Shown: positions 41,953 to 49,712, counted from the first letter of the stretch. The stretch is DNA of 53,337 nt from Clostridia bacterium (GCA_017456905.1 JAFTIL010000014.1:1-53337); one strand, 5' to 3'. The notes: generated by a model from the sequence alone, not told the origin. Made by a program: numbers and translations.

Positions 41953-42022
41953 GAGTTTTTTTGATTTTTTCAAAGTTCGATTGCCATTTGGAGCAAAAAT
42001 CGTAAATTTCAACAAAAATATA

Positions 42023-42051
42023 TTGACTTTTGGCTTTGTATATGATAAAAT
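42023..42051 (+). promoter_or_regulatory. Promoter of the RpiR regulator
   Basis: TTGACT (42023-42028), 17 bases, TAAAAT (42046-42051), giving a leader of about 65 bases. Confidence 0.8.
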
Positions 42052-42121
42052 AATAAGACGCGAATGGCGTTTTTAGCTATCGTTCAACTAATTTCTACAA
42101 GGAAAAGGATGAGTTTGCACC

Positions 42122-42985
42122 ATGAAGAGAGACATTTTGCGTGTCATTGAAGAAAATATGGACGGCTTTTCCAAGGGTCAAAGACAAATTGCTCGCTTTT
42201 TGTTGGCACATTACGATAAAGCGGCGTATATGACTGCCGCCAAGCTGGGCTCTGAGGTCAGCGTGTCGGAATCTACCGTCGTTCGCTTCGTGATGGAGCT
42301 GGGCTACGTGGGCTATCCTGAGTTTCAAAAAGCGTTGCAGGATTTGATCCGCACCAAACTCACTTCCTTCCAGCGTATGGAGGTCACCAATCATCTGATC
42401 GGTGAAGGCGACGTTCTGGAGAAGGTGTTGATGTCCGACGTGGATAAGATCAAGCGCACCTTGGAGGGCGTCAACCGTGAGCATTTCGAAAACGCCGTAG
42501 ATGCCATTGTCAAAGCAAAGAATATCTACATCATCGGTGTCCGTTCTTCCTATACGCTGGCAAGCTTCCTCAACTATAACCTCAGAATGATTTTCGATAA
42601 CGTCCGCCTCATCGAAACCACCTCGGGCGGAGAGCTGTTCGAGCAGATTCTCAACGTCAGGGAGGGAGACGTGATGATCGCCATCAGCTTCCCTCGTTAC
42701 TCCAAGCGCGTGATCCGCGCCGTGTCCTATGCAAAGCAAGCGGGAGCACAGGTGGTGGCGTTGACAGATTCCTATGATTCCCCCATCGCCGCGGAGGATA
42801 ACCACGTACTGGTCGCCCAGAGCGATATGGCTTCCTTTATGGACTCTCTCGTGCCCCCCATGAGCATACTCAATGCCCTGGTGGTGGCTGTCTCCCGCGC
42901 CCGCGAGGAGGAGGTCAGCCGTAGACTCCGTCAGTTGGAGGTCATGTGGGACGAGTATGATGTGTATCTGAAAAATCCTCAGTAA
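42122..42985 (+). CDS. MurR/RpiR family transcriptional regulator
   Basis: A 287-residue regulator with an N-terminal HTH (about 1-77; FSKGQRQIARFLLAHY, SVSESTVVRFVMELGYVGYPEF shortened to VSESTVVRFVMELGY) and a C-terminal SIS domain (about 120-250) that senses phosphosugars (IYIIGVRSSYTLASFL, VMIAISFPRYSKR). The controlled genes are not obvious: the next gene is a flavoprotein behind a repeat. Single gene under its own promoter; GGAAAAGGAT precedes ATG 42122. Confidence 0.88.
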   Translation: MKRDILRVIEENMDGFSKGQRQIARFLLAHYDKAAYMTAAKLGSEVSVSESTVVRFVMELGYVGYPEFQKALQDLIRTKLTSFQRMEVTNHLIGEGDVLEKVLMSDVDKIKRTLEGVNREHFENAVDAIVKAKNIYIIGVRSSYTLASFLNYNLRMIFDNVRLIETTSGGELFEQILNVREGDVMIAISFPRYSKRVIRAVSYAKQAGAQVVALTDSYDSPIAAEDNHVLVAQSDMASFMDSLVPPMSILNALVVAVSRAREEEVSRRLRQLEVMWDEYDVYLKNPQ

Positions 42986-43012
42986 GGGCTCATAAAAGCG
43001 TTGCCTGAATAT

Positions 43013-43157
43013 ACGAATGGGGCAGGGACCCCATGGGGTATCGAACTACCTCCGCTATCTGATCTCTTGCCTAATTATAATTTTTGAAAGTTTTGAGGGG
43101 GTCAAGGGGGACCTTTTCAAGCACTGCTTGCAGTGCGGGTCCCCCTTGTGTACCCCT
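43013..43157 (+). repeat. Interspersed hairpin repeat, copy 2
   Basis: Two parts. Part A (43013-43038) is ACGAATGGGGCAGGGACCCC and ATGGGG, a hairpin of ATGGGG with CCCCAT. Part B (43086-43157) is AAGTTTTGAGGGGGTCAAGG followed by a stem of GGGGGACC with GGTCCCCC that encloses a second hairpin, GCACTGC/GCAGTGC, and ends TTGTGTACCCC. Matching parts flank the next gene at 44440-44574. Confidence 0.78.
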
Positions 43158-43168
43158 AAATAATCATC

Positions 43169-44437
43169 ATGAAAAAAAACATCGTCATCGTCGGGGGCGG
43201 TGCCGCGGGGCTGTTTGCCGCTATGAGCGCGGCAGAGATGTCCCGTGATATAACTGTCACCGTCATTGAACAGAATAACCGCATGGGCAAGAAGCTACGC
43301 ATCACGGGCAAGGGCCGCTGTAACGTGACCAATGATTGTGACCGAGATACCTTCCTTGCCAACGTGCCCACCAATCCCCGCTTTCTTTATGCCGCGATCA
43401 GTGCGCTCGCCACGCAGGATGTCATGGATTGCTTTGAAAACCTTGGTGTACCTCTGAAGGTGGAGCGTGGACACAGGGTTTTTCCCGTGTCGGATAATGC
43501 CCATGATATCGCGGATGCGCTCGTTAAGCGTTGCCGCGAGCTGGGAGTTCAGTTCGCCTCGGGACGAGTGAACCGTCTTTTGACCGAGACCGACGGAGAG
43601 GGAAAGACCCGTATCATCGGCGTGGCCTGTGGGCAAAGAGAATTTTTTGCCGATGCCGTCATCCTCTGCACAGGCGGCGCATCCTATCCTACCACGGGCT
43701 CGGACGGCAATGGCTACGACTTGGCCGAAGCCGTAGGACATGAGATCGAGTCTCCGATCCCGTCCCTGGTGCCGCTGGTGTGTGCAGATTCAGTTTGCGT
43801 GGATATGATGGGTTTGTCTCTTCGCAACGTGCGGCTGACCGTCTACAACAAAGAAAAGAAAAAGAACATCTACGAAGACTTCGGTGAGATGCTCTTCACC
43901 CACTACGGCGTAACAGGCCCTCTCATCCTCAGCGCCTCAGCTCATATGCCCGACCTGGTGCCGGGACGATACGAGTTATATATCAACTTGAAACCCGCGC
44001 TTTCCGAGGCCGAGCTGGATGCCCGCATCCTGTCCGACTTCAAAAAGTATGCCAATAAAGATTTCATCAACGCCCTCTCCGATCTGCTCCCCCTCAAGGC
44101 CATTGAGCCTGTGGTGAAGCTGTCGAGCATCGACCCCCGCAAAAAGGTCAATGCTATCACTAAAGAAGAGCGAAAAAAGTTGGGCGAGGTCATCCAAAAG
44201 CTGACCCTCCATCCCACCACCCACCGCCCCATTAAGGAAGCCATTGTGACCAAGGGCGGCGTGTCGGTGAAGCAGGTCAATCCCAAAACCATGCAGTCCA
44301 AGCTGTGCGAAGGCCTGTATTTCGCAGGTGAGCTTCTGGACGTGGATGCCTACACGGGTGGCTTCAACCTGCAGATTGCCTTTTCCACTGCCCGCCTGGC
44401 GGCACTGGGAGTCGTGGCGCAGGTGACAGAACAATAG
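43169..44437 (+). CDS. HI0933-family flavoprotein (BaiN-like)
   Basis: A 422-residue NAD(P)/FAD-dependent oxidoreductase. FAD fold GGGAAGLFAA (9-18), GRCNVTND (near 50), GGASYPTTGSDGNGYDLAEAVGH (cut: GGASYPTTGSDG), the family hallmark GVSVKQVNPKTMQSK and the closing FAGELLDVDAYTGGFN. One relative, BaiN, has been linked to bile acid dehydroxylation, but most have no known substrate. No ribosome binding site precedes ATG 43169, because the repeat ends 11 bases before the codon. Direct repeat copies flank the gene on both sides. Confidence 0.88.
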   Translation: MKKNIVIVGGGAAGLFAAMSAAEMSRDITVTVIEQNNRMGKKLRITGKGRCNVTNDCDRDTFLANVPTNPRFLYAAISALATQDVMDCFENLGVPLKVERGHRVFPVSDNAHDIADALVKRCRELGVQFASGRVNRLLTETDGEGKTRIIGVACGQREFFADAVILCTGGASYPTTGSDGNGYDLAEAVGHEIESPIPSLVPLVCADSVCVDMMGLSLRNVRLTVYNKEKKKNIYEDFGEMLFTHYGVTGPLILSASAHMPDLVPGRYELYINLKPALSEAELDARILSDFKKYANKDFINALSDLLPLKAIEPVVKLSSIDPRKKVNAITKEERKKLGEVIQKLTLHPTTHRPIKEAIVTKGGVSVKQVNPKTMQSKLCEGLYFAGELLDVDAYTGGFNLQIAFSTARLAALGVVAQVTEQ

Positions 44438-44439
44438 CA

Positions 44440-44574
44440 ACGAATGGGGTAGGGGCCCCATGAGGGTAAAGAAAAATCTCCCATTGTCCAATCATTTGGC
44501 CTATTCATTATTTTTTAAAAAGTTTTGAGGGGGTCAAGGGGGGACTTTTTCAAAAGTCCCCCCTTGCGTACTCT
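44440..44574 (+). repeat. Interspersed hairpin repeat, copy 3
   Basis: Part A (44440-44466): ACGAATGGGGTAGGGGCCCC then ATGAGGG. Part B (44520-44574): AAGTTTTGAGGGGGTCAAGG, then a 12-base stem GGGGGGACTTTT (44538-44549) with AAAAGTCCCCCC (44552-44563) and TTGCGTACTC. Same orientation as copy 2, 1.43 kb away; together they bracket the flavoprotein gene. Confidence 0.8.
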
Positions 44575-44588
44575 CCAAAGGAGTATAT

Positions 44589-45281
44589 ATGGATCACATT
44601 CAAGTTGCCATCGACGGCCCCAGCGGGGCAGGGAAATCCACAGTGTCCAAGGCGATCGCCAAGGCCTTGGGGATCATTTACGTGGACACGGGCGCGCTTT
44701 ATCGCACCGTAGGATACTATGCCCGAGAGCAGGGTATCGCCGTGGACAACGCTGCCGATGTCGTACCTTATCTGCCCGAGATCAGCATTGAGGTCCGTTA
44801 TGAAAACGGCGTCCAGTGCGTCTATCTTAACGGCGAAAATTTGGGTGACCGTATCAGACAGAACGAGATCTCTATGTACGCCTCTGCGGTGTCTGCCGTT
44901 CCAGAGGTGAGAGCTTTTCTGTTGGATACACAGAAGAAAATCGCCGCTGAGAACTCCGTCATCATGGACGGTCGTGATATTGGCACGGTCATTCTACCCG
45001 ATGCTCACGTCAAGGTCTTTTTGACCGCCTCCAACGAGGCACGCGCCCGCCGTCGCTACAAGGAGTTGATGGAGAAGGGAATGCCCGCCTCCTACGAGGA
45101 GATCCTGTCGGATATGAACCGCCGCGACGAGGCCGACCGTACCCGTGCCGTTGCACCTGCTGTCCCTGCCGCCGATGCCGTGATCTTTGATAATTCCGAC
45201 CTTGATTTTGACGCCTCTGTTGCCGAACTGCTTTGCCTGATCCAAAAGATAGCCACAGAGAAAGGAATCGCGCTTTCATGA
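44589..45281 (+). CDS. cmk: Cytidylate kinase
   Basis: A 230-residue CMP/dCMP kinase. Walker A GPSGAGKST (10-18), the VDTGALYR substrate motif (32-39), GRDIGTV (about 118-124) and the lid RRYKEL. AAAGGAG, just after the interspersed repeat, is 6 bases from ATG 44589. It begins the cmk-plsC-ispH/rpsA operon common in Clostridia; all three genes overlap by four bases. Confidence 0.96.
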   Translation: MDHIQVAIDGPSGAGKSTVSKAIAKALGIIYVDTGALYRTVGYYAREQGIAVDNAADVVPYLPEISIEVRYENGVQCVYLNGENLGDRIRQNEISMYASAVSAVPEVRAFLLDTQKKIAAENSVIMDGRDIGTVILPDAHVKVFLTASNEARARRRYKELMEKGMPASYEEILSDMNRRDEADRTRAVAPAVPAADAVIFDNSDLDFDASVAELLCLIQKIATEKGIALS

Positions 45282-45937
45282 GTGATAAGAAGCAAAAGAA
45301 AGTAAAAAAGATCCGTCCCCGCAGCCGCTTGTACGCCGTGGTGTACGCCCTGTTGGCGGCCCCCATCCGCTGGATCACCCGCATCCATGTCCACGGAGCT
45401 GAGAACGAGCCTCTGCCCGATCAGGGCGCGTGTCTTGTCATCTGCAACCATATGGTCTGGCGTGACCCCGTCATTCTTTGCTGCGCCTTGAAGTATAGAC
45501 AGCCTCATTTTATGGCCAAAAAGGAGCTTTTTAAGATCCCTCTTTTGGGCTGGCTGATCCGCGCCTTGGGTGCTTATCCCGTGAACCGTGGCGGCGCAGA
45601 CGTGAGCGCTATCAAGTATACGATTCAAATGCTACAGGATGGCGTGACTGTGGGTATGTTCCCGCAGGGTCATCGCTATAATGATACCGATCCTCGTACG
45701 ACCAAGCCCAAAATGGGCGCGGCTATGATCGCTCTCAAGGCCGGAGTTCCGGTTTTGCCCATGTTTATCAAGGTCAAAAAACACAAGGCAAAGCCCTTCT
45801 GCCGTAAGGACATTTATATCGGTAAGCCTATCACCCCCGCGGAGATGAACTATGATCCCGAGGCTCCCGGCGAGTACGAGCGCATCATTGGCGAGTTGTT
45901 TGAGAAGGTCTGTGCGTTGGGAGATGAGAATCCATGA
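45278..45937 (+). CDS. plsC: 1-acyl-glycerol-3-phosphate acyltransferase
   Basis: A 219-residue PlsC that makes phosphatidic acid. A basic start (MSDKKQKKVKKIRPRSR) and one hydrophobic segment (18-30) precede the catalytic NHxxxxD box, NHMVWRD (57-63). The second box reads FPQGHR (about 127-132) where most enzymes have FPEGTR, so the glycerol-3-phosphate-binding Glu is Gln here. ATG 45278 overlaps the cmk stop and the end overlaps the ispH start. Confidence 0.92.
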   Translation: MSDKKQKKVKKIRPRSRLYAVVYALLAAPIRWITRIHVHGAENEPLPDQGACLVICNHMVWRDPVILCCALKYRQPHFMAKKELFKIPLLGWLIRALGAYPVNRGGADVSAIKYTIQMLQDGVTVGMFPQGHRYNDTDPRTTKPKMGAAMIALKAGVPVLPMFIKVKKHKAKPFCRKDIYIGKPITPAEMNYDPEAPGEYERIIGELFEKVCALGDENP

Positions 45938-48024
45938 AAAAAGAAGTCGTCGTCGCCGAAAACGCAGGATTTTGCTTCGGCGTGGCCCGTGCCACCGCCG
46001 CCGTGGAAAAAGAAATGGCCGAACACATCCCGGGGGAGCGCATCTATACCTTGGGACGGCTGATCCATAACGAGACCTACAACCGCCGTCTGGAGGCTGG
46101 AGGCGTCAATGTTACCTCGGCAGAAGAGATCCCCGCGCTGGCTGAGTCGGCTACGGAGGCATCTCCCGTCAAGGTCTTCGTCCGTGCTCACGGTATGACC
46201 CGTGAGACCGAGGCCTTGCTCGTATCCTGCGCTGAACGCAATCCCTATTTTTCTTTCGTGGATTGTACCTGCTCCTACGTCAAGAAGATCCATCGCATTG
46301 CTGCTATGCAGTGGGAGGAAGCCTTGGCAGAGGCGGCGGAAGGAGAGAGCGGACGGTTTCTCATCGTCCTTGGCTCCGAGTCTCACCCCGAGGTCATTGG
46401 CTTTTTGAGCCGCTTTGGAGGTGAAAAATACGTTTTTTCTACTGCCGATGCCTTTGAAAAGGCAATTTCGGAAGGGGAATTAAACAAAGTTTGTGCAAAA
46501 CAACCAATACTTTTGGCACAAACGACGCAAAATTTAGCTGAATGGGAAAAAATTAAAAAACTTGTAAAAAGGGACTTTAAAAATCCGCTGATTTTTGATA
46601 CAATATGTAGTGTTACGGAATCACGGCAGAAGGAGGCCGCAGACCTTGCACACAAGTGCGATTTTATGGTGGTCATCGGCGGGCGGGACAGTTCAAATTC
46701 CGCTAAGCTGTATACCATTTGTAAGAGCATTTGCGCTGACACTGTGTGGGTCGAGCGAGCTGAAGAGCTGCAAAACAAAATTCCGTTTTCCTGCAATAAA
46801 GCAGGGGTCGTGGCAGGGGCATCAACCCCACACGATATTATAGAGGAGGTTTCAAACAAAATGAGCGAACAGATTCTTAACGAAAACTTCGCAGAGATGC
46901 TCGAAGAGTCTCTCAAGACATTAAATACAGGAGATACCGTGGTTGGCACAATTACTGCCATCAACGCAGGCGAGATCCAGCTTGATCTGGGTGCAAAAGT
47001 CACCGGCGTGATCAAGCAGGCACAAATCACAGATGATCCCTCTGCTAGTCTGGAAGAGATGTTCAAAATCGGAGATGAGGTGGAGGCATTCGTGATCCGT
47101 GTCAGCGACGTCGAAGGCTTCGCTGAGCTCTCCAAGAAGCGTGTCGATTCTGATAAGAATTGGCTGAAGGTGGTCGAGGCTTGCGAGACCAAGGAAAACG
47201 TTGAAGGCAAGGTCGTTGCCGCAAACAAGGGCGGCGTTGAGGTCGTTGTTTACAACAACAAGGTCTTCGTGCCCGCTCGCTTCACCGGCATCCCCCGCGG
47301 CGAGGACTTCGCTGTGCTGGTTGGCCAGAACGTGACCCTGCGTGTCATTGAGATCAAGGAAGGCAAGAAGGCTAAGGGCTCCATCAGTGCCGTTCAGGCA
47401 GAAGAGCGCCGTGCCCGCGAGAAGGCTTTCTGGGAGACCATCGAGGAGGGTATGGTATTTACCGGTAAGGTTAAGAGCCTGACCTCTTACGGTGCATTCG
47501 TCGACCTGGGTGGTGTAGACGGTATGGTCCATGCTTCCGAGCTGTCCTGGAAGCGCATCAGCGATCCTTCTAAGGTCGTTTCCGTTGGCGATGAACTGAC
47601 TGTTTACGTCAAGAAGCTCAACGTCGAGGATAAGCGCATCTCCCTGAGCTGCAAGACTGCTGAGACTAACCCCTGGTACATCTTCACCAATCAGTATGCT
47701 GTCGGTGATGTGGCTTCCGTTAAGATCGTGAGCCTCATGCCCTTCGGCGCATTCGCAGAGATCGTGGAGAACGTGGACGGTCTGATCCACATTTCCCAGA
47801 TCGCTGACCACAAGATCGGCAAGCCCGAGGACGTACTGCAGGTCGGTCAGGTCGTTGACGTCAAGATCATCGACATCGACAATGAGAAGCAGAAGGTCAG
47901 CCTTTCCATCCGTGCTCTCATCGAGGAGGCTAAGGCTCTCATCGAGACTACCGAGGCCGCTGAGGCTGTTGAGGAAGTTGCTGAGGCCGTCGAAGAGACC
48001 GCTGAGGCCGCTGACGCTGAGTAA
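45934..48024 (+). CDS. ispH: IspH-ribosomal protein S1 fusion
   Basis: A 696-residue fusion. Residues 1-305 are IspH (HMBPP reductase, last step of the MEP isoprenoid route): cluster ligands Cys14 (AGFCFGVARA), Cys113 (DCTCSYVKKIH) and Cys225 (TICSVTESRQ), with His45, His86 and His151 and the GASTPHD closing motif. Residues 310-660 hold four S1 RNA-binding repeats (about 332-401, 421-487, 505-573, 588-659), then a Glu/Ala tail. IspH-S1 fusions are known in Clostridia. Unusually, GAGGAGG at 46843-46849 precedes an in-frame ATG at 46861 (residue 310), so free S1 may also be made. Bases 46441-46620 are only about 35 percent G+C. Confidence 0.95.
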   Translation: MKKEVVVAENAGFCFGVARATAAVEKEMAEHIPGERIYTLGRLIHNETYNRRLEAGGVNVTSAEEIPALAESATEASPVKVFVRAHGMTRETEALLVSCAERNPYFSFVDCTCSYVKKIHRIAAMQWEEALAEAAEGESGRFLIVLGSESHPEVIGFLSRFGGEKYVFSTADAFEKAISEGELNKVCAKQPILLAQTTQNLAEWEKIKKLVKRDFKNPLIFDTICSVTESRQKEAADLAHKCDFMVVIGGRDSSNSAKLYTICKSICADTVWVERAEELQNKIPFSCNKAGVVAGASTPHDIIEEVSNKMSEQILNENFAEMLEESLKTLNTGDTVVGTITAINAGEIQLDLGAKVTGVIKQAQITDDPSASLEEMFKIGDEVEAFVIRVSDVEGFAELSKKRVDSDKNWLKVVEACETKENVEGKVVAANKGGVEVVVYNNKVFVPARFTGIPRGEDFAVLVGQNVTLRVIEIKEGKKAKGSISAVQAEERRAREKAFWETIEEGMVFTGKVKSLTSYGAFVDLGGVDGMVHASELSWKRISDPSKVVSVGDELTVYVKKLNVEDKRISLSCKTAETNPWYIFTNQYAVGDVASVKIVSLMPFGAFAEIVENVDGLIHISQIADHKIGKPEDVLQVGQVVDVKIIDIDNEKQKVSLSIRALIEEAKALIETTEAAEAVEEVAEAVEETAEAADAE
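46843..46863 (+). promoter_or_regulatory. Internal ribosome binding site for free S1
   Basis: GAGGAGG (46843-46849) lies 11 bases before ATG 46861, exactly at the junction between the IspH and S1 parts and in frame with both. MSEQILNENF would be the N-terminus of a 387-residue S1 protein. Use of the site is inferred. Confidence 0.6.
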
Positions 48025-48041
48025 TCTCAATCGAATATCCA

Positions 48042-48071
48042 AAAACCGCAAGGAGTCATCCTTGCGGTTTT
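48042..48071 (-). terminator. Terminator of the CPBP gene
   Basis: AAAACCGCAAGGA (48042-48054) pairs with TCCTTGCGGTTTT (48059-48071). On the minus strand it continues in TTTTTGG; on the plus strand it may assist the next hairpin. Confidence 0.75.
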
Positions 48072-48082
48072 GCTTATTGAGA

Positions 48083-48109
48083 GTTCACCGCCTTGGCGGT
48101 GGACTTTTT
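48083..48109 (+). terminator. Terminator of the cmk-plsC-ispH/rpsA operon
   Basis: GTTCACCGCC (48083-48092) pairs with GGCGGTGGAC (48095-48104), followed by TTTTT. Confidence 0.82.
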
Positions 48110-48114
48110 ATCTG

Positions 48115-49128
48115 CTATTGCTTCGGGGGCTCAAGGGATGAGATCTCGCTCTTTTTCGTTTTCATCACCAACATCACCGCGCAACCAATGACCAATACGA
48201 TGGTAACACCCAGACCGCCCTCCATGCCGAAGGAACCGCCATGGATCAACGCGCCGCCCTCGCTTGCGGTGGCAGTCAAAACCGAGGGACTGCCCGAGAG
48301 GCCGCTGACGGAGATGCCGAAAATATTTCCTTGGGCAAAATTCCAGATGGTATGGATGGCACCGATGCCCCAGAGACTGCCGCGACGTAGGGTATAGAGA
48401 GAGGCGAAGATACCGAACAGGGTCAGGTTGAGCAACGCCAAAGGGGTCACACCGGGATTGCCCAAATGCAGAACGGTGAAGATCAAGGCGTTGGTCAGTA
48501 CGGCTACCCACAGGGGACAGCCTCTTTGCATAGATACCATGAGGTATCCGCGACAGAGGATCTCCTCGCTCATGCCCTGGATCATATAGCCGAGAAAATA
48601 TAAGAAAATCATGCCTATAGCGGGCGCTGAGTTTATCGAGAGCGTCAGATGTCCCGTACCCACGCAAATGGCTACGGCACTTCCGAACAGGGCAAGACCA
48701 ATACCGAGACCTGCAGCATACTCAGCGACAGCACCCTTTTTGGTAAAGCCCAAAGAGACCCAACTCCGCTTTTCAAAGGCGCGGCAGTAAACAAAGCAAG
48801 CCGCAATGGTGCCCGAAGTCGCCAATAACTGGACTACCATGAACCAATCGGGAAAGGACGAAAGCAGGGCCGTGACCATTTCCATTGTTTCTTGATAGCT
48901 TGTAGGGGGATAGAGTAAAATATTTTTGAAAGTGTCTCCTGTCATCATAGCGACCAACTGGAAGGGAGTTATGATGATGCTTTGGATCATCGTAGCCGCC
49001 AGGAAGACCAGAAGAAAAAGCAGGACCTCTACGGCGGGATGAGGCGGTGTTTTACCTGTGCGGAGATATTTTTGCTCGGCGGCCGCGTCGGCTTCATGAA
49101 GCATATTTGTCTTAGGGAAGTGTAGCAT
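48115..49128 (-). CDS. CPBP-family intramembrane metalloprotease
   Basis: A 337-residue Abi/CAAX-protease homologue with about eight membrane helices. Motif 1 is SEEILCRG (Glu188, Glu189, Arg193), motif 2 FTVLHLGNPG (His221), motif 3 AIHTIWN (His259). Members process prenylated or peptide substrates or give bacteriocin immunity; no bacteriocin gene is adjacent. ATG 49128 is chosen because AAAGGAG lies 6 bases before it; an in-frame ATG further upstream has none. Single gene with its own strong promoter. Confidence 0.87.
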   Translation of the reverse strand: MLHFPKTNMLHEADAAAEQKYLRTGKTPPHPAVEVLLFLLVFLAATMIQSIIITPFQLVAMMTGDTFKNILLYPPTSYQETMEMVTALLSSFPDWFMVVQLLATSGTIAACFVYCRAFEKRSWVSLGFTKKGAVAEYAAGLGIGLALFGSAVAICVGTGHLTLSINSAPAIGMIFLYFLGYMIQGMSEEILCRGYLMVSMQRGCPLWVAVLTNALIFTVLHLGNPGVTPLALLNLTLFGIFASLYTLRRGSLWGIGAIHTIWNFAQGNIFGISVSGLSGSPSVLTATASEGGALIHGGSFGMEGGLGVTIVLVIGCAVMLVMKTKKSEISSLEPPKQ

Positions 49129-49163
49129 AGGCGACTCCTTTCGTGAGTTCAATATACAAGTAA

Positions 49164-49192
49164 AGTATAGCACGATGAAGAAAAAATGTCAA
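49164..49192 (-). promoter_or_regulatory. Promoter of the CPBP protease gene
   Basis: Minus strand: TTGACA (49187-49192), 17 bases, TATACT (49164-49169). Confidence 0.88.
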
Positions 49193-49239
49193 GGGAGAGG
49201 ATAACTTATAAAAATTTTCTGATTTTTTCAAAAAAAGTA

Positions 49240-49268
49240 TTGACATTTAAAAATCCGTGTGCTATAAT
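49240..49268 (+). promoter_or_regulatory. Consensus promoter of tRNA-Lys
   Basis: TTGACA (49240-49245), 17 bases, TATAAT (49263-49268), 45 bases before the tRNA. Confidence 0.92.
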
Positions 49269-49313
49269 GTTCGGGTAAATATGAGGTTTCCCTGTGGAAA
49301 ATCGCAAATGTAC

Positions 49314-49389
49314 GCACCTTTAGCTCAGTTGGTAGAGCAACTGACTCTTAATCAGTGGGTCCCGGGTTCGAATCCCTGAAGGTGCACCA
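49314..49389 (+). tRNA. tRNA-Lys (anticodon CUU)
   Basis: 76 bases with encoded CCA. Acceptor GCACCTT/AAGGTGC, D arm GCTC/GAGC, anticodon stem ACTGA/TCAGT with loop CTCTTAA (anticodon CTT at 49360-49362 is not the case; it is at 49347-49349), T loop TTCGAAT. The T stem CCGGG (49362-49366) against CCCTG (49374-49378) has one C-U mismatch at its second pair; an A in place of C63 would restore it. It reads AAG lysine codons. Its 3' end is duplicated downstream. Confidence 0.95.
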
Positions 49390-49464
49390 AATACAAAAAG
49401 AGCATCGCAACAGCGATGCTCTTTTTGTATTTCATGAACTCCACGATGATGAACCCCGCCAAGG
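49370..49464 (+). repeat. 95-base direct repeat, copy A (tRNA 3' end and terminator)
   Basis: Begins in the T loop of tRNA-Lys with GAATCCCTGAAGGTGCACCA, covers the terminator hairpin and continues to CCCCGCCAAGG. The identical 95 bases recur at 49536-49630. Confidence 0.92.
49389..49432. terminator. Terminator of tRNA-Lys
   Basis: A perfect 20-base stem: the arm starting AAATACAAAAAGAGC at 49389 pairs with the arm ending CTTTTTGTATTT at 49432 around AACA. It begins at the last A of the CCA end and works on both strands. Confidence 0.9.
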
Positions 49465-49535
49465 GCCTTGCCCTTGGCATATGCGCGCATAGGGAGACTA
49501 AGAATCAGAGAGACCTTGGCGCGCATGGGGGTTCA

Positions 49536-49630
49536 GAATCCCTGAAGGTGCACCAAATACAAAAAGAGCATCGCAACAGCGATGCTCTTTTTGTATTTCA
49601 TGAACTCCACGATGATGAACCCCGCCAAGG
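49536..49630 (+). repeat. 95-base direct repeat, copy B
   Basis: Identical to 49370-49464, shifted by 166 bases. It holds the last 20 bases of a tRNA-Lys and a second copy of the terminator (49555-49598), but no complete tRNA. The 71 bases between the copies (49465-49535) are unique and contain no gene. Confidence 0.92.
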
Positions 49631-49696
49631 CCTTGCATCCGCAAGCGCTTTGGTTGTCATACGCTCCATAGCTTCGAGGCGAACGTTTTCTGACAT
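49598..49696 (-). pseudogene. Truncated ORF after purF
   Basis: After GGAGAAAAAATAT an ATG at 49696 opens a frame starting MSENVRLEAMERMTTKALAD that has coding character for about 20 residues, then runs into repeat copy B and stops after 32 residues. Position, 16 bases after purF, and a good ribosome binding site suggest the 5' end of a third purine-operon gene whose remainder was lost when the repeat arose. I cannot name the gene from so short a piece. Confidence 0.5.
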
Positions 49697-49712
49697 ATAT
49701 TTTTTCTCCGTA

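Noticed and set aside
46921-48051. 376-codon open frame antisense to the S1 repeats
   Set aside because: Arises from the biased codon use of the S1 region on the opposite strand; Leu/Asp-rich with no domain.
49314-49630. Prophage or integrative element at tRNA-Lys
   Set aside because: Only the att-like duplication exists; no integrase, excisionase or cargo lies between or near the copies.
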